Positions 28,142 through 38,780 of a DNA stretch of 64,000 nucleotides are shown in pieces (positions within the stretch are counted from its first letter, which is position 1; every line of letters starts with the position of its first letter). A model generated the notes under the pieces. That model saw only the letters and a program-made list of their open reading frames with translations. It made no database searches and was not told the DNA's origin. A program made the position numbers and the translations under genes. Origin of the DNA: Pseudomonas turukhanskensis. GTDB lineage: Bacteria > Pseudomonadota > Gammaproteobacteria > Pseudomonadales > Pseudomonadaceae. The stretch covers positions 509,671-573,670 of the forward strand of contig NZ_BSFN01000001.1 of assembly GCF_027922365.1 (NCBI RefSeq), given 5' to 3'.

Positions 28142-28924
28142 ATGGAATTTTTGCTCTATTTGCTACTCGGTGCCGGGGCCGGTGTGCTGGCCGGGCTGTT
28201 CGGTGTGGGTGGCGGCATTATCATCGTGCCCGTGCTGGTGTTCAGCTTTACCGCACAGGGGTTTGACCCGGCGATTCTCACCCAGATGGCGGTTGGCACC
28301 TCCTTGGCAACTATCATCTTCACCTCGATCAATGCCGTGCGTGAGCACCACCGCAAAGGCGCGGTGCGCTGGGAGATCGTGGTGTGGATGAGCCTGGGCA
28401 TCGTAGTGGGAGCCGGCCTCGGCGCGCTGACGGCCAAGGCCATCCACGGTGAGTACCTGCAAAAAATCATCGGCGTGTTTGCCATCGCCGTGGCCATTCA
28501 AATGGCCTTCGCCCTGAAACCCAAAGCCAGCCGTGGTGTCCCAGGCAAGCCCGGGCTCAGCGTGGCAGGCGTGATCATCGGGTGGGCCTCGGCGCTGTTT
28601 GGCGTGGGTGGCGGTTCGATGACCGTACCGTTCCTGAGCTGGCGCAGTGTGCCCATGCAGCAGGCGGTGGCGACGTCCTCGGCTTGCGGGTTTCCAATTG
28701 CCCTGGCCGGCGCCCTGAGTTTTATCTGGGTGGGTTGGCACGACCCGCGTCTGCCGGTCTGGAGCCTAGGCTTTGTGTACCTGCCCGCGCTGCTGGGCAT
28801 TGCCCTGACCAGTATGTTTTTTGCCAAATTCGGCGTGCGTCTGGCGCACCGCTTGTCCCCCGTGTTGCTTAAACGTTTATTTGCCCTGCTGCTGGTTTGC
28901 GTGGGTACCAGTTTCTTGATTTAA
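28142..28924 (+). CDS. Sulfite exporter TauE/SafE family permease
   Basis: A 260-residue membrane protein with about eight helices in two related halves. Each half opens with a glycine-rich repeat: GLFGVGGGIIIVP near the N terminus and ALFGVGGGSMTVPFL in the middle. This is the TauE/SafE pattern. The transported anion (sulfite, sulfoacetate or another) cannot be told. It lies just ahead of lgt with a 9-base gap, so likely co-transcribed with lgt and thyA. Confidence 0.92.
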   Translation: MEFLLYLLLGAGAGVLAGLFGVGGGIIIVPVLVFSFTAQGFDPAILTQMAVGTSLATIIFTSINAVREHHRKGAVRWEIVVWMSLGIVVGAGLGALTAKAIHGEYLQKIIGVFAIAVAIQMAFALKPKASRGVPGKPGLSVAGVIIGWASALFGVGGGSMTVPFLSWRSVPMQQAVATSSACGFPIALAGALSFIWVGWHDPRLPVWSLGFVYLPALLGIALTSMFFAKFGVRLAHRLSPVLLKRLFALLLVCVGTSFLI

Positions 28925-28933
28925 GGAGTCCAC

Positions 28934-29743
28934 ATGCTGGCTTATCCGAACATCGACCCGGTGGCCCTGGCCCTCGGCCCGCTGAAGATCCACTGGTACG
29001 GCCTGATGTACCTGGTCGGCATCGGCGGCGCCTGGTTGCTGGCTTCTCGCCGCCTGGCACGTTTCGACCCCACCTGGACCAAGGAAAAACTTTCCGACCT
29101 GGTGTTCTGGGCCTCCATGGGCGTGATCGTGGGTGGGCGTCTGGGTTATGTGCTGTTCTACGATCTGCCGGCTTATATCGCCAACCCCATGCTGATTCTC
29201 GAAGTGTGGCGCGGCGGTATGTCCTTCCACGGCGGCTTTATCGGCGTGATGCTCGCGGTGCTGTGGTTTGGCCGGCGCAACGGCAAAAGCTTCTTCGAGC
29301 TGATGGACTTCATCGCCCCGTTGGTGCCGATCGGCCTGGGCGCCGGGCGTATCGGTAACTTCATCAACGCCGAGCTGTGGGGCAAGGCCACCGACGTGCC
29401 GTGGGCAATGATCTTCCCCACCGACCCTGCGCAACTGCCGCGTCACCCCTCGCAGCTGTACCAGTTCGCACTGGAAGGCGTGGCCCTGTTTGCCGTGCTC
29501 TGGCTGTACTCGCGCAAGCCGCGGCCCACCATGGCCATTTCCGGCATGTTCGCGCTGTTCTACGGCATCTTCCGCTTTATCGTCGAATTCGTCCGCGTGC
29601 CGGACGCCCAGCTGGGTTACCTGGCGTGGGGCTGGCTGACCATGGGCCAGGTGCTGTGCGTGCCAATGATCGTTGCAGGTGTTGCCCTGATCGTCTGGGC
29701 CTACCGCCGCGAGCCTGCCGCCCCTAAAGGAGTCGTGCAATGA
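28934..29743 (+). CDS. lgt: Prolipoprotein diacylglyceryl transferase
   Basis: A 269-residue inner-membrane enzyme that transfers diacylglycerol from phosphatidylglycerol to the lipobox cysteine of prolipoproteins. The Lgt signature is [16 protein letters not shown], and FHGGFIGV and [12 protein letters not shown] are further conserved segments. Seven membrane helices are expected. It overlaps thyA by four bases (ATGA). Confidence 0.97.
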   Translation: MLAYPNIDPVALALGPLKIHWYGLMYLVGIGGAWLLASRRLARFDPTWTKEKLSDLVFWASMGVIVGGRLGYVLFYDLPAYIANPMLILEVWRGGMSFHGGFIGVMLAVLWFGRRNGKSFFELMDFIAPLVPIGLGAGRIGNFINAELWGKATDVPWAMIFPTDPAQLPRHPSQLYQFALEGVALFAVLWLYSRKPRPTMAISGMFALFYGIFRFIVEFVRVPDAQLGYLAWGWLTMGQVLCVPMIVAGVALIVWAYRREPAAPKGVVQ

Positions 29744-30534
29744 AACAGTACCTGGACATGATGCGCCTGGTGCGCGAGACCGGCACCTTCAAGGCCGACC
29801 GCACCGGCACGGGCACCTACAGCCTGTTCGCCCACCAGATGCGCTTCAACCTGGCCGATGGTTTTCCCTTGGTGACCACCAAGAAGTGCCACCTGAAATC
29901 CATCATCCATGAGTTGCTGTGGTTTTTGCAGGGCGACACCAACATCAAGTACCTGAAGGACCACGGCGTACGCATCTGGGACGAATGGGCCGACGAAAAC
30001 GGCGACCTCGGTCCAGTATACGGCTACCAGTGGCGCAACTGGCCGGCGCCCAACGGCGAGTCAGTCGACCAGATCAGCAAGCTGATCGAGATGATCAAGA
30101 AGAACCCCGACTCACGCCGCCTGATGGTTTCGGCCTGGAACCCGGCGCTGGTCGACCAGATGGCCCTGCCACCCTGCCACGCGCTGTTCCAGTTCTACGT
30201 CGCCGACGGCAAGTTGAGCTGCCAGCTGTACCAGCGCTCGGCGGATATCTTTTTGGGCGTGCCGTTCAATATCGCCAGCTACGCACTGCTGACCCTGATG
30301 GTGGCGCAGGTGTGCAACCTGCAACCGGGTGAGTTCATCTGGACCGGCGGCGACTGCCACCTGTACGCCAACCACCTGGAACAGGCCGACCTGCAGCTGA
30401 CCCGCGAGCCGCTGCCGTTGCCGACCATGAAGTTGAACCCGGACGTAAAAGACCTGTTTGCCTTCAAATTCGAAGACTTCGACCTGCAGAATTACCAGGC
30501 GCACCCGCATATTTCTGCGCCGGTCGCGGTGTAA
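29740..30534 (+). CDS. thyA: Thymidylate synthase
   Basis: A 264-residue enzyme making dTMP from dUMP and methylenetetrahydrofolate. The catalytic cysteine is in [12 protein letters not shown], and the dUMP-binding motif [20 protein letters not shown] and the C terminus ISAPVAV are intact. It has the E. coli length. It is coupled to lgt by a four-base overlap, an arrangement common in gamma-proteobacteria. A REP pair follows. Confidence 0.98.
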   Translation: MKQYLDMMRLVRETGTFKADRTGTGTYSLFAHQMRFNLADGFPLVTTKKCHLKSIIHELLWFLQGDTNIKYLKDHGVRIWDEWADENGDLGPVYGYQWRNWPAPNGESVDQISKLIEMIKKNPDSRRLMVSAWNPALVDQMALPPCHALFQFYVADGKLSCQLYQRSADIFLGVPFNIASYALLTLMVAQVCNLQPGEFIWTGGDCHLYANHLEQADLQLTREPLPLPTMKLNPDVKDLFAFKFEDFDLQNYQAHPHISAPVAV

Positions 30535-30543
30535 ACCGCGACC

Positions 30544-30602
30544 GTAGGAGCCAGCTTGCTGGCGAAGTTCTTGAATCAAGAGCTTCGCGAGCTCGCTCCT
30601 AC
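30544..30602. repeat. REP pair (GTAGGAGC family)
   Basis: Arms GTAGGAGCCAGCTTGCTGG and GCGAGCTCGCTCCTAC, between the convergent thyA and photolyase genes. Same family as 6167-6233 and 14090-14152. Confidence 0.85.
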
Positions 30603-30617
30603 AGGGGACGGCGCGCT

Positions 30618-32042
30618 CTAAGCCGCAGCGCCCGGCAAATACGGCTGCCAACTCTCTGGCACATGCTCCAGACGCGGGTAATTCAGCGCATTCAATTGCA
30701 GGTGCGACAGCACGAAGGGCGTATGCCGCATCGCCACCGGCAAGGCCCGCAGCTCGCTTAACCACAGGCTCACGTACGCCGCTTCAGGGTCGAACCGCCG
30801 CGCTTGCAGCAGTGGATTGAGGGTCTGGCTACGTACCGGATCGCAGGCGATGCCGGTGAGGTACGCCCAGTTGCCCCAATTGCTCGCCGCTTCATAATCC
30901 AACAAATGCTCTTCGAACCAGGCCGCGCCGTGGCGCCAGTCCTGACGCAGCTCATTGACCAGATAACTGGCCACCACTTGCCGCCCACGCTTGCTGATAA
31001 AGCCGGTGGCCGCCAGCTCGCGCATGCACGCATCCACCAGCGGCATACCGGTGCGGCCTTGGGTCCATTGCAGAAAACGTTCGTCCACGGCCGTTGGCGC
31101 TTGCTGCGTCGCCTTCAGGCCGCCGGCCTGGAACAGCGCCTCACCCCGGCGTACCAGGGTCCAGCGGAAGAACTCGCGCCATAACACCGCGCGCCACAGT
31201 TCCTGGGTCGACTCATTGCGCCCGTACTGCGCTTCGTGGCGGCGCAGGTCGGCTACTACGCGGCGCACCGACAGGCAGCCATTGGCCAACCACGGCGACA
31301 GCTTGGAGGAATATTCAGTGCCAATCAGGCTGTCACGGGCGCTGGCGTATTGGCGCACGCCCTGGCTGTCCCACAGGTAATCACGCAGGCGGCCCTGGGC
31401 GGCGGCTTCGCCACCGGAAAACGGAAAGGCGCTGTCGGCGATATGAATCGGTTCGCCCAGCCCCAGGTGCGACAGGGTGGGCGGCGGCATCAGCAGCTCC
31501 ACGGCCGCTTCGGGAATAGCCGGCAGCCGCTCGGGTGCGGCCAGCGGCTGGAACACCACCAGGCGTTCTTCCATCACGGCACAAAAATCGCGGTACACCG
31601 CGGGCAACTGCTCGACCGGGCAAGGCAGTTCGCTGGCTTGCAGCAGGCCGTGGCCCGGCACTAGGCGCAGCGGCACCTGGCCCAGTTTCGCGCGCAGCCG
31701 GGCGATTTCGCTCAATGCCTGTGGGGCGATTTCCTCGTGGGTGACCACTTCGCTGATATCCAGCCGCTCGGCCAGCAGCGGCAGAATATGTTCCGGCTGG
31801 CCCTGCACCACCAGCAGGTGGGAGCCCCGTGCGCGCAGGGCGCCATCCAATGCCAGCAAGCTTTCCAGCAGAAAACGCGCACGGTGTACGCCGAGCGCGC
31901 GGGCGCCCAGTTGGCCTTGCTGCAATAATTTGGGGTCCAACACGTAAACCGGCAGCATTCGCTCGCTACTGGCGGCAGCAATCAGAGCGGGGTGGTCATC
32001 CAGACGCAGGTCGTGTTTGAACCACAGTAAGGAGCGGCGCAT
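30618..32042 (-). CDS. Deoxyribodipyrimidine photolyase / DASH-type cryptochrome
   Basis: A 474-residue flavoprotein. An N-terminal photolyase alpha/beta domain (LLWFKHDLRLDDHPAL) holds the antenna site. The C-terminal FAD domain has EYSSKLSPWLANGCLSVR, RTGMPLVDACMRELAATGF, SKRGRQVVASYL and DYEAASNWGNWAYL. The last two are strongly DASH-like. DASH proteins repair pyrimidine dimers, best in single-stranded DNA, or act as light sensors. A class I CPD photolyase remains the alternative. Confidence 0.88.
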   Translation of the reverse strand: MRRSLLWFKHDLRLDDHPALIAAASSERMLPVYVLDPKLLQQGQLGARALGVHRARFLLESLLALDGALRARGSHLLVVQGQPEHILPLLAERLDISEVVTHEEIAPQALSEIARLRAKLGQVPLRLVPGHGLLQASELPCPVEQLPAVYRDFCAVMEERLVVFQPLAAPERLPAIPEAAVELLMPPPTLSHLGLGEPIHIADSAFPFSGGEAAAQGRLRDYLWDSQGVRQYASARDSLIGTEYSSKLSPWLANGCLSVRRVVADLRRHEAQYGRNESTQELWRAVLWREFFRWTLVRRGEALFQAGGLKATQQAPTAVDERFLQWTQGRTGMPLVDACMRELAATGFISKRGRQVVASYLVNELRQDWRHGAAWFEEHLLDYEAASNWGNWAYLTGIACDPVRSQTLNPLLQARRFDPEAAYVSLWLSELRALPVAMRHTPFVLSHLQLNALNYPRLEHVPESWQPYLPGAAA

Positions 32043-32089
32043 GCATGATTTCCTTGTCAGTGCTTGGCGGCATCGAAGAGTGCCCCAGA

Positions 32090-32155
32090 GGGCATGCAGC
32101 TAAATATAGGCGTGCGTTTTTTTTCCATAACGCCGCTTGTCTGGCGCTTTTTTCG
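32090..32155 (+). terminator. Tandem terminator-like hairpins with T-tracts in a divergent gap
   Basis: GCATGC/GCGTGC (32092-32115) is followed by eight T (32117-32124). A weaker CGCC/GGCG hairpin (32131-32146) is followed by six T (32148-32153). Both point rightward, yet no rightward gene ends here. The same 248-base gap has an 18-base perfect palindrome, CCGAGCGGATCCGCTCGG, at 32170-32187. Confidence 0.3.
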
Positions 32156-32290
32156 CCGGGAAACTGACACCGAGCGGATCCGCTCGGCAGTGCCCGTCGT
32201 AAAGCACTAAACTACCGCTCCTTATACATAGGGCGCCGCTGAAGTGGCAACTAGCCACCCGTTTTAACCAAAGCCCAACTGCGATTTCCG

Positions 32291-33076
32291 ATGAAAAACC
32301 TGCTTTTAGCTGCTCTGCTTACTTCGCTTCTAGGCTGCACCACCGGCCTGCGGATCGACACCAGCCACCCCTCGAAAAATCAGGACGAGCGGGTGCAATA
32401 CGTAATCCTGCACTACACCTCCACCAACCTGCAGCGCTCGTTGCAGCTGCTGACCACAGGTGAAGTGAGCAGCCATTACCTGATCGACGCCGGCCCGGCC
32501 ACGATTTACCAACTGGTGGATGAGAGCAAGCGCGCCTGGCATGCCGGCGAAAGCGAGTGGGAAGGGCGCACCTGGCTCAACTCCACCTCCATCGGCATCG
32601 AGCTGGTGAACCCTGGCTACGACGAAACTCCGCAAGGGCGGGTGTGGTACCCCTTTACCGATATGCAGATCGACGCACTGATTGCGCTGCTCAAAGACAT
32701 CACCGCCCGCAACCATATCGAGCCGCGCCATGTGATTGGCCACAGCGACATTGCCCCATTGCGCAAGCTCGACCCGGGCCCGCTGTTCCCTTGGGAGCGT
32801 TTGGCAAAAGCCGGTTTCGGTTTATGGCCAGAAGCCAAGGCCGTGGCCGAGGCGCAAATGGCATTCGAGCAGAACCTGCCGCCCATCAGTTGGTACCAGC
32901 ATCAGTTGGCCAATCTGGGGTACGCCACGCCGCAGAATGGCGAGCTGGATGTCGCCACGCACCATGTGCTGGCCGCCTTCCAGATGCATTTCCGGCCGCA
33001 CCGTTTCGACGGCCAGCCGGATGCGCAAACGGCAGCGTTGTTGGTGGTATTAAACCGGATGAATAAACCGCGGTAG
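32291..33076 (+). CDS. N-acetylmuramoyl-L-alanine amidase lipoprotein (AmpDh2/AmiD-like)
   Basis: A 261-residue outer-membrane lipoprotein: the signal peptide ends in LLTSLLGC, a good lipobox. The amidase_2 domain (about 30-175) has zinc ligands in YVILHYTST, HVIGHSDIAP and the aspartate of LRKLDPGP. A C-terminal helical peptidoglycan-binding domain (about 195-255) follows. It would cleave the amide bond between MurNAc and L-alanine in muropeptides in the periplasm. P. aeruginosa AmpDh2 has the same length and is encoded next to kinB; here kinB lies about 8 kb away with a signalling operon in between. Confidence 0.88.
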   Translation: MKNLLLAALLTSLLGCTTGLRIDTSHPSKNQDERVQYVILHYTSTNLQRSLQLLTTGEVSSHYLIDAGPATIYQLVDESKRAWHAGESEWEGRTWLNSTSIGIELVNPGYDETPQGRVWYPFTDMQIDALIALLKDITARNHIEPRHVIGHSDIAPLRKLDPGPLFPWERLAKAGFGLWPEAKAVAEAQMAFEQNLPPISWYQHQLANLGYATPQNGELDVATHHVLAAFQMHFRPHRFDGQPDAQTAALLVVLNRMNKPR

Positions 33077-33247
33077 GTTGGGGTGCAGCGAAACCCAACG
33101 TTACCCAAAAAGTCGCCCCACTATCGTTTCCACGGCGGACCTGAGAGGGCGCCGCTGTCCTGTCTGCACCTGCAAGTGGCACCGCGGTCCGTCTGGACAC
33201 GGCGAGTGGGCATGTCCCTTCGTACCGTTGGGCTTCGCCCAACCTAC
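33073..33247. repeat. Degenerate inverted repeat, GTAGGTTGGG family
   Basis: The left unit GTAGGTTGGGGTGCAGCG returns as TTGGGCTTCGCCCAACCTAC at 33228-33247. The region fills the gap between the amidase gene and the convergent response regulator. About 120 bases between the arms show nothing recognisable. Confidence 0.6.
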
Positions 33248-33627
33248 GCCAACATGCCAGCCACGGTGGTGCGCAACAAATCCAGACTGAACGGCTTGGT
33301 GATGGTGGCGATTTTCGCCTGGCTGACGCCGGTCTGGTAATCCTGTGCGGCATAGCCGCTGGCAAACAGCACCGGCAAGTTGGGGCGGCTCTGGTGTGCA
33401 GCGGCCATCAGTTGCTGGCCGCTCATGCCGGGCAGGCCGATATCGCTCATGAGCAAATCCAGTGGCTGCTCGCTTTGGATAATGGCCAGCGCGTCCGGGC
33501 CGTTTTCGGCTTCCAGCACGTTATAACCGAGCTCCTCCAAGACCTCGACGGTCAGCATGCGCACGACCTCGTCGTCCTCGACCAGCAGGATGGTTTTGTG
33601 GGCGTTCTGGCTATGGCTGTCGGGCAT
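33244..33627 (-). CDS. Single-domain response regulator
   Basis: A 127-residue stand-alone receiver. Acidic residues are in TILLVEDDEVVRM, the phospho-acceptor aspartate in LLMSDIGLPGMSG, the switch threonine/serine in LFASGYAAQD and the lysine in TITKPFSLD. There is no output domain, so it probably relays phosphate or acts by protein contact. It is divergent from the giant hybrid kinase at 33860, 232 bases away, and is a natural partner for that operon. The ATG giving MPDSHSQNAHK was chosen; the long extension upstream is intergenic. Confidence 0.92.
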   Translation of the reverse strand: MPDSHSQNAHKTILLVEDDEVVRMLTVEVLEELGYNVLEAENGPDALAIIQSEQPLDLLMSDIGLPGMSGQQLMAAAHQSRPNLPVLFASGYAAQDYQTGVSQAKIATITKPFSLDLLRTTVAGMLA

Positions 33628-33859
33628 GAAACGGTCTCGAATTAGGGGCAAAAAATAAAAGTGCAACTGGTTGGAAAATTGGCTGACCAACCCTTCGGTC
33701 TTGCATGTGTTCACCGGCCAAATGGCGCCGGGGAGAGTACCTGTGGCTAGGCTACGCGGGCTATGGTCGGCGGTTGAATCTTTTTGCACCTGTAGGAATA
33801 AGCATGCACATTTCCAGGGCTTTACGGCAGAATCCAGACTTTTTACGCAAGGAATGCAG

Positions 33860-36800
33860 ATGAGCAACTCAACCGCCATCGACGAAAAAAGTTTCCGTCG
33901 CATCCTCAGCCGCAACGTCGCGCTGCCGTTGGGCGTGGGCGTCATCAGCGCTATCTTTTTTATCGGCCTGGTGTACTACCTCCTCAACGTGTTGCAGTGG
34001 GTTGAACACACCGACCGCGTCATCGGCAATACCAACGAGGCTTATCGGCTCACCGTAGACCAGGAAACCGGCATGCGCGGTTTTCTGATTACCGGTGATG
34101 AGAAATTCCTCGCGCCGTTTGATGTGGCCCGCCCGCGCATCAATTCCGAGCTGCGCTCGCTGCAGGAGCTGGTGAAGGACAATCCCATCCAGGTCGATCG
34201 CTTTCGCCGCATGGAAGCGCTGCAAGAGCAATGGGCCAAATTTGCCGACGCCATCATTCAAAGCCGCCGCGCTGGCGAGAACTATCAACTGATCGTTTCA
34301 AGCGGACGTGGCAAAGAACTGACTGACGAAATCCGCAAAGGTTTCGACGAAGTTATTGCCACCGAGCAGCAGCTGCGCTTCCAGCGCAATAACGAAGCCA
34401 ATAACACCGTCATTTTGACGATTGCGGTCTACCTGATCTTTAGCCTGATCGTTAGCGGCATTCTGGCCTTTATGGGCCGCCGTGAATTGCTCGGTCTTTC
34501 CAACAGTTATTCGAATTCGCTGGCCGAGCAAGAGCGCAGCGCCGCTGTCATCGAACAGAAATCCTGGCTGCGAAACGGTCAGAGCCTGCTCGCCGAACAA
34601 GTGCTGGGGCAGAAGACCCTGCCGCAGCTGGGCAAGGCGGTGCTCAGTCAATTGGCCGGCTACCTGGGCGTCAGTGTGGCCGCCTTTTATGTTCGCGATC
34701 AGTTGGGCATCATCGAGCGCGTTGCTTGCTTCGGCCTTCCGGCCGAGCAGGAAAACAGCGAGCAGCGCTACACGGGCAATGACACCATGGTTGGCCAGGC
34801 TGTGCAGGAGCGCCGTCTGATTCGCCTGGACAACCTGCCCCATGCCTACCTCAGTGTAACGTCGGGTCTGGGCAGCACCTCGCAGCTCAATATCCTGGTG
34901 CTGCCGATCAGCAACGAGAACACCGTCAACGGTGTATTGGAGCTGGCCTTTCTGCGCCCGGTCACTGACCTGGACATCGAGTTTCTCGAGTTGATCGCTG
35001 CCAATATCGGCACCTCCATCGACGCCGCCCATTACCGCAAACGCCTGCAGGACGTGCTGGCTGAAACCCAGCAGCTCAACGAAGAGCTGCAAGTGCAGCA
35101 GGAAGAACTGCGTACCGCCAACGAAGAGCTGGAAGAACAGTCGCGGGTACTCAAGGAGTCGCAGGCGCACTTGGAAAGCCAGCAGGCCGAGCTGGAACAG
35201 ACCAACGAACAACTGGCTGACCAGGCCCAGCGCCTGGAAGACCAGCGCGACATTCTGGACGAAAAGAATAACGCCCTGAGCACGGCTCAGCGCGAGCTGG
35301 AAGAACGCGCCCAGGAGCTGCAGCGCGCCAGCCTGTACAAGTCCGAGTTCCTCGCCAACATGAGCCACGAGCTGCGCACACCGCTCAACAGCTCGCTTAT
35401 TCTGGCCAAGTTGCTGGGTGACAACCCGGACGGCAACCTCACTGCCGAGCAAGTGAAGTTTGCTGACTCCATCTATTCCGCCGGCAATGACCTGCTGCTG
35501 TTGATCAACGACATTCTGGATATTTCCAAGGTCGAGGCCGGCAAGCTTGAAATGCGCCCGCAAAATATTCCGATCAACCGCCTGGTGGAATCCCTGCGTA
35601 CGGTGTTCCAGCCAGTAGCTGCTGACAAGCAGCTTGGCTTCACGATCGATCTGCAGCCCAATGTGCCCAGCACCCTGTTTACCGACCAGCAGCGCGTGGA
35701 GCAGATCCTCAAGAACCTGCTCTCCAACGCCATCAAGTTCACCGAGGTGGGTCAGGTAAACCTGACGATCTCACGCCTGGACGATGGCCGTGTGGCGTTC
35801 GCCGTCAAAGACTCCGGCATCGGCATTCGCGAAGACCAGCAAGGTTATATTTTCGAAGCCTTCCGCCAGGCCGATGGCACCACCAACCGCCGTTATGGCG
35901 GCACCGGGTTGGGTCTGTCGATTTCCCGTGATCTGGCCACCTTGCTCGGCGGCTCCATCGGCGTCGTCAGTGCGCCGGGCCAGGGTAGTACCTTCACCCT
36001 GGTGCTACCACAGGCCTATGAAGAAGGATTCATATTGGAGTCGGTGCCCGAGCTGCCACCGATAATGCCGGCCACGGCTCCCCTTTCGCCTGCCCCGTCG
36101 ACGACCTCCGCTCCTGTAGTCATCGCCCGGTTCGACGACGACCGCGAGCACCTGCAACAAGGCAGCCGCCGCATTCTGGTGATCGAAGACGAGCCGAACT
36201 TTGCGCAGATCCTCTACGACCTGGCCCACGAGCTGAAGTACAACTGCCTGGTGGCCCACGGCGCGGACGATGGCTTGCAACTGGCCGATCAGTTCCTGCC
36301 CGATGCCATCCTGCTGGACATGCGCCTGCCCGACATTTCCGGCCTGGCCGCCCTGCAACGGCTCAAGGACAACCCCCGCACGCGGCATATTCCCGTGCAC
36401 GTGATCTCCGTGGAAGACCGCATGGAAGCCGCGCTGCAACTGGGTGCCATCGGCTATGCGGTAAAACCCACCACCCGCGAGCACCTCAAGGGTGTATTCG
36501 CCAAGCTCGAAGCCAAGCTGGCCCAACAGGTCAAACGTGTGCTGCTGGTGGAAGATGATGCCCTGCAACGCGACAGCATCTCGCGCCTGATCGGGGACGA
36601 CGACATCGAAATCACCGCAGTCGAGTTTGCTGCCCAGGCCCTGGACCTGCTGCGCACCACGGTGTTCGACTGCATGATCATTGACTTGAAGCTGCCGGAT
36701 ATGCGCGGCAATGAGCTGCTCAAGCGCATGTCCGAAGAAGATATCTGCTCGTTCCCCCCGGTGATCGTGTATACCGGGCGCAATCTCACCCGTGATGAAG

Positions 36801-37348
36801 AAATCGAGCTGATGAAGTACTCGCGCTCAATCATCATCAAAGGTGCGCGCTCGCCGGAACGCCTACTGGATGAAGTAACACTGTTCCTGCACAAGGTGGA
36901 ATCCACGCTCTCCAGTGAGCGCCAGCGCATGCTGAAAACCGCGCGCAACCGCGACAAGGTGTTCGAAGGCCGGCGCATCCTGGTGGTCGATGACGACGTG
37001 CGCAATATCTTCGCCCTCACCAGCGCCCTGGAGCACAAAGGCGCGGTGGTGGAAGTGGCGCGCAACGGCCGCGAAGCGCTGACTAAGCTGGAAGAAGTCG
37101 AAGACATCGACCTGGTGTTGATGGACGTGATGATGCCGGAAATGGATGGCTATGAAGCCACCGCTGAAATCCGCAAGAACCCGCGCTGGCGCAAGCTGCC
37201 GGTGATTGCCGTCACTGCCAAGGCGATGAAGGACGACCAGGACCGCTGCCTGCAGGCCGGCGCAAATGACTATCTGGCCAAGCCCATTGACCTGGATCGG
37301 CTGTTCTCGCTGATCCGCGTCTGGCTTCCCAAACTGGAACGTATTTGA
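33860..37348 (+). CDS. Hybrid sensor histidine kinase with CHASE3, GAF and three receivers
   Basis: A 1162-residue membrane kinase. Order: membrane helix (about 20-43), CHASE3-type periplasmic domain (46-180), second helix (185-207), GAF (245-385), long coiled coil (390-500), HisKA with His about 503 ([11 protein letters not shown]), HATPase (N-box [11 protein letters not shown] about 620). Three receiver domains start near 771 ([10 protein letters not shown]), 893 ([10 protein letters not shown]) and 1040 ([10 protein letters not shown]), with aspartates in [16 protein letters not shown] and [13 protein letters not shown] lies 6 bases before the ATG. The gene abuts cheR with a TGATG junction. 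It is probably the sensor and phosphorelay hub of the four-gene operon; the signal is unknown. Confidence 0.94.
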   Translation: MSNSTAIDEKSFRRILSRNVALPLGVGVISAIFFIGLVYYLLNVLQWVEHTDRVIGNTNEAYRLTVDQETGMRGFLITGDEKFLAPFDVARPRINSELRSLQELVKDNPIQVDRFRRMEALQEQWAKFADAIIQSRRAGENYQLIVSSGRGKELTDEIRKGFDEVIATEQQLRFQRNNEANNTVILTIAVYLIFSLIVSGILAFMGRRELLGLSNSYSNSLAEQERSAAVIEQKSWLRNGQSLLAEQVLGQKTLPQLGKAVLSQLAGYLGVSVAAFYVRDQLGIIERVACFGLPAEQENSEQRYTGNDTMVGQAVQERRLIRLDNLPHAYLSVTSGLGSTSQLNILVLPISNENTVNGVLELAFLRPVTDLDIEFLELIAANIGTSIDAAHYRKRLQDVLAETQQLNEELQVQQEELRTANEELEEQSRVLKESQAHLESQQAELEQTNEQLADQAQRLEDQRDILDEKNNALSTAQRELEERAQELQRASLYKSEFLANMSHELRTPLNSSLILAKLLGDNPDGNLTAEQVKFADSIYSAGNDLLLLINDILDISKVEAGKLEMRPQNIPINRLVESLRTVFQPVAADKQLGFTIDLQPNVPSTLFTDQQRVEQILKNLLSNAIKFTEVGQVNLTISRLDDGRVAFAVKDSGIGIREDQQGYIFEAFRQADGTTNRRYGGTGLGLSISRDLATLLGGSIGVVSAPGQGSTFTLVLPQAYEEGFILESVPELPPIMPATAPLSPAPSTTSAPVVIARFDDDREHLQQGSRRILVIEDEPNFAQILYDLAHELKYNCLVAHGADDGLQLADQFLPDAILLDMRLPDISGLAALQRLKDNPRTRHIPVHVISVEDRMEAALQLGAIGYAVKPTTREHLKGVFAKLEAKLAQQVKRVLLVEDDALQRDSISRLIGDDDIEITAVEFAAQALDLLRTTVFDCMIIDLKLPDMRGNELLKRMSEEDICSFPPVIVYTGRNLTRDEEIELMKYSRSIIIKGARSPERLLDEVTLFLHKVESTLSSERQRMLKTARNRDKVFEGRRILVVDDDVRNIFALTSALEHKGAVVEVARNGREALTKLEEVEDIDLVLMDVMMPEMDGYEATAEIRKNPRWRKLPVIAVTAKAMKDDQDRCLQAGANDYLAKPIDLDRLFSLIRVWLPKLERI

Positions 37349-38169
37349 TGGCGCCAGACCGCGATATCGAGATAGAGCTGCGCCTGCTGATCGAGGCCAT
37401 CTACCTCAAGTACAACTACGATTTTCGTGACTACAGCGGCGCGTCGTTCAAGCGCCGCGTACGCCACGCCTTGCAGCAGTTCAACTGCAACACCATCACG
37501 GCGTTGCAGGAGCGCATCATGCATGAGCCCAGCGCGTTCATGCAGTTGCTGCAGTACCTGACGATCCCGGTCAGCGAGATGTTTCGCGACCCCAGCTACT
37601 ACCTGGCGCTGCGTCAGCAAGTGGTGCCGCTGCTTAAAACCTACCCGTCGGTGAAGGTGTGGGTGGCCGGTTGCAGTACGGGCGAGGAAGTTTATTCCCT
37701 GGCGATTCTGCTTAAGGAAGAAGGCTTGCTGGAGCGCTCGATCATTTACGCCACCGACATCAATCCGCGCTCGCTGGAAAAAGCCGAGCGCGGGATTTTT
37801 TCCCTGGAAAATATCCGCACCTATACCGAGAACTACCAGAAGGCCGGCGGCCAGCGTGCGTTTTCCGACTACTACACCGCCGCCTATGAAGGCGCGTTGT
37901 TCGACAAGTCGCTGCGCGAAAACGTGACCTTCGCCGACCACAGCCTGGCTACCGACAGCGTGTTTTCCGAAACCCAGCTGGTGTCGTGCCGCAATGTCCT
38001 TATTTACTTCAACAAGGCACTCCAAGACCGCGCCTTCGGCCTGTTCCACGAGTCGTTGTGCCATCGTGGTTTTCTCGGCCTGGGCAGCAAGGAAAGCCTA
38101 GACTTCTCAAGTTATGCCAAGCGTTTTGAACCCCTGGTCAAATCCGAACGGATCTTTCGCAAAGCATGA
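37348..38169 (+). CDS. CheR-type protein-glutamate O-methyltransferase
   Basis: A 273-residue SAM-dependent methyltransferase. The CheR N-terminal helical part (about 1-80) includes YDFRDYSGASFKRRVRHAL. The catalytic domain has VWVAGCSTGEEVYSLAILL (SAM site) and LVSCRNVLIYFNKALQ. The start codon shares one base with the stop of the kinase gene, so translation is coupled. There are no receptor or CheA/CheW genes in the operon, so its methylation target may be the kinase itself or a distant protein (inference). Confidence 0.93.
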   Translation: MAPDRDIEIELRLLIEAIYLKYNYDFRDYSGASFKRRVRHALQQFNCNTITALQERIMHEPSAFMQLLQYLTIPVSEMFRDPSYYLALRQQVVPLLKTYPSVKVWVAGCSTGEEVYSLAILLKEEGLLERSIIYATDINPRSLEKAERGIFSLENIRTYTENYQKAGGQRAFSDYYTAAYEGALFDKSLRENVTFADHSLATDSVFSETQLVSCRNVLIYFNKALQDRAFGLFHESLCHRGFLGLGSKESLDFSSYAKRFEPLVKSERIFRKA

Positions 38170-38780
38170 ATACCGGCACTCTCGACTCCCTGCTGCTTTC
38201 CCGCGCCAGCGCGCTGGAAGCCGTGGTGATAGGTGCTTCAGCTGGCGGCGTGCAGGCTCTGCTGCAGATTTTTGCCGGGTTGGGTGCCGACTACCGGCTT
38301 CCGATTGTTACCGTGCTGCACCTGCCTGACGATCGCCGTAGCCAATTGGCTGAGGTGTTTCAGCAACGCCTGGGCGTTCGCGTAAAAGAGGCGGATGACA
38401 AAGAGAGCCTGCAAGGAGGCACCTTGTATTTTGCGGCTTCGGGGTATCACCTGCTGATCGAAAATGACCGTAGCTTTTCCCTGAGCCGCGAAGAGCCGTT
38501 GCATTTTTCCCGGCCCTCAATCGATGTGCTGTTTGAATCGGCCGCCGATGTGTACGGTCCTGCGCTGATGGGCGTGCTGCTCACCGGCGCTAACGAGGAC
38601 GGCGCACAAGGAATAGCAACCATCAAGCAGCTCGGTGGTCTCACCGTCGTTCAAGACCCGGCTGACGCCCAGGTCCCCACCATGCCCGAAGCGGCGCTGG
38701 CGCTCGGCCCAGCCGATTTCGTGCTGCCGATCCCCGGCATCCAGGCGCTGCTCGCGGAGTTGAATAAAAGCCAATGCTAA
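38166..38780 (+). CDS. CheB-type methylesterase (no receiver domain)
   Basis: A 204-residue stand-alone methylesterase domain. The catalytic triad is suggested by the serine in IGASAGGVQ, the histidine in VTVLHLPDDRRS and the aspartate in LLTGANEDGAQG. It lacks the N-terminal receiver of chemotaxis CheB, so activity would be set by partner proteins rather than by its own phosphorylation. It overlaps cheR by four bases and the next kinase by seven. Confidence 0.92.
   Translation: MNTGTLDSLLLSRASALEAVVIGASAGGVQALLQIFAGLGADYRLPIVTVLHLPDDRRSQLAEVFQQRLGVRVKEADDKESLQGGTLYFAASGYHLLIENDRSFSLSREEPLHFSRPSIDVLFESAADVYGPALMGVLLTGANEDGAQGIATIKQLGGLTVVQDPADAQVPTMPEAALALGPADFVLPIPGIQALLAELNKSQC

Noticed and set aside
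28736..28755. TGGCACG sequence resembling a sigma54 -24 element inside the TauE/SafE gene
   Set aside because: No GC doublet lies 10 bases after the GG, and it is inside a coding region with no downstream gene start nearby.
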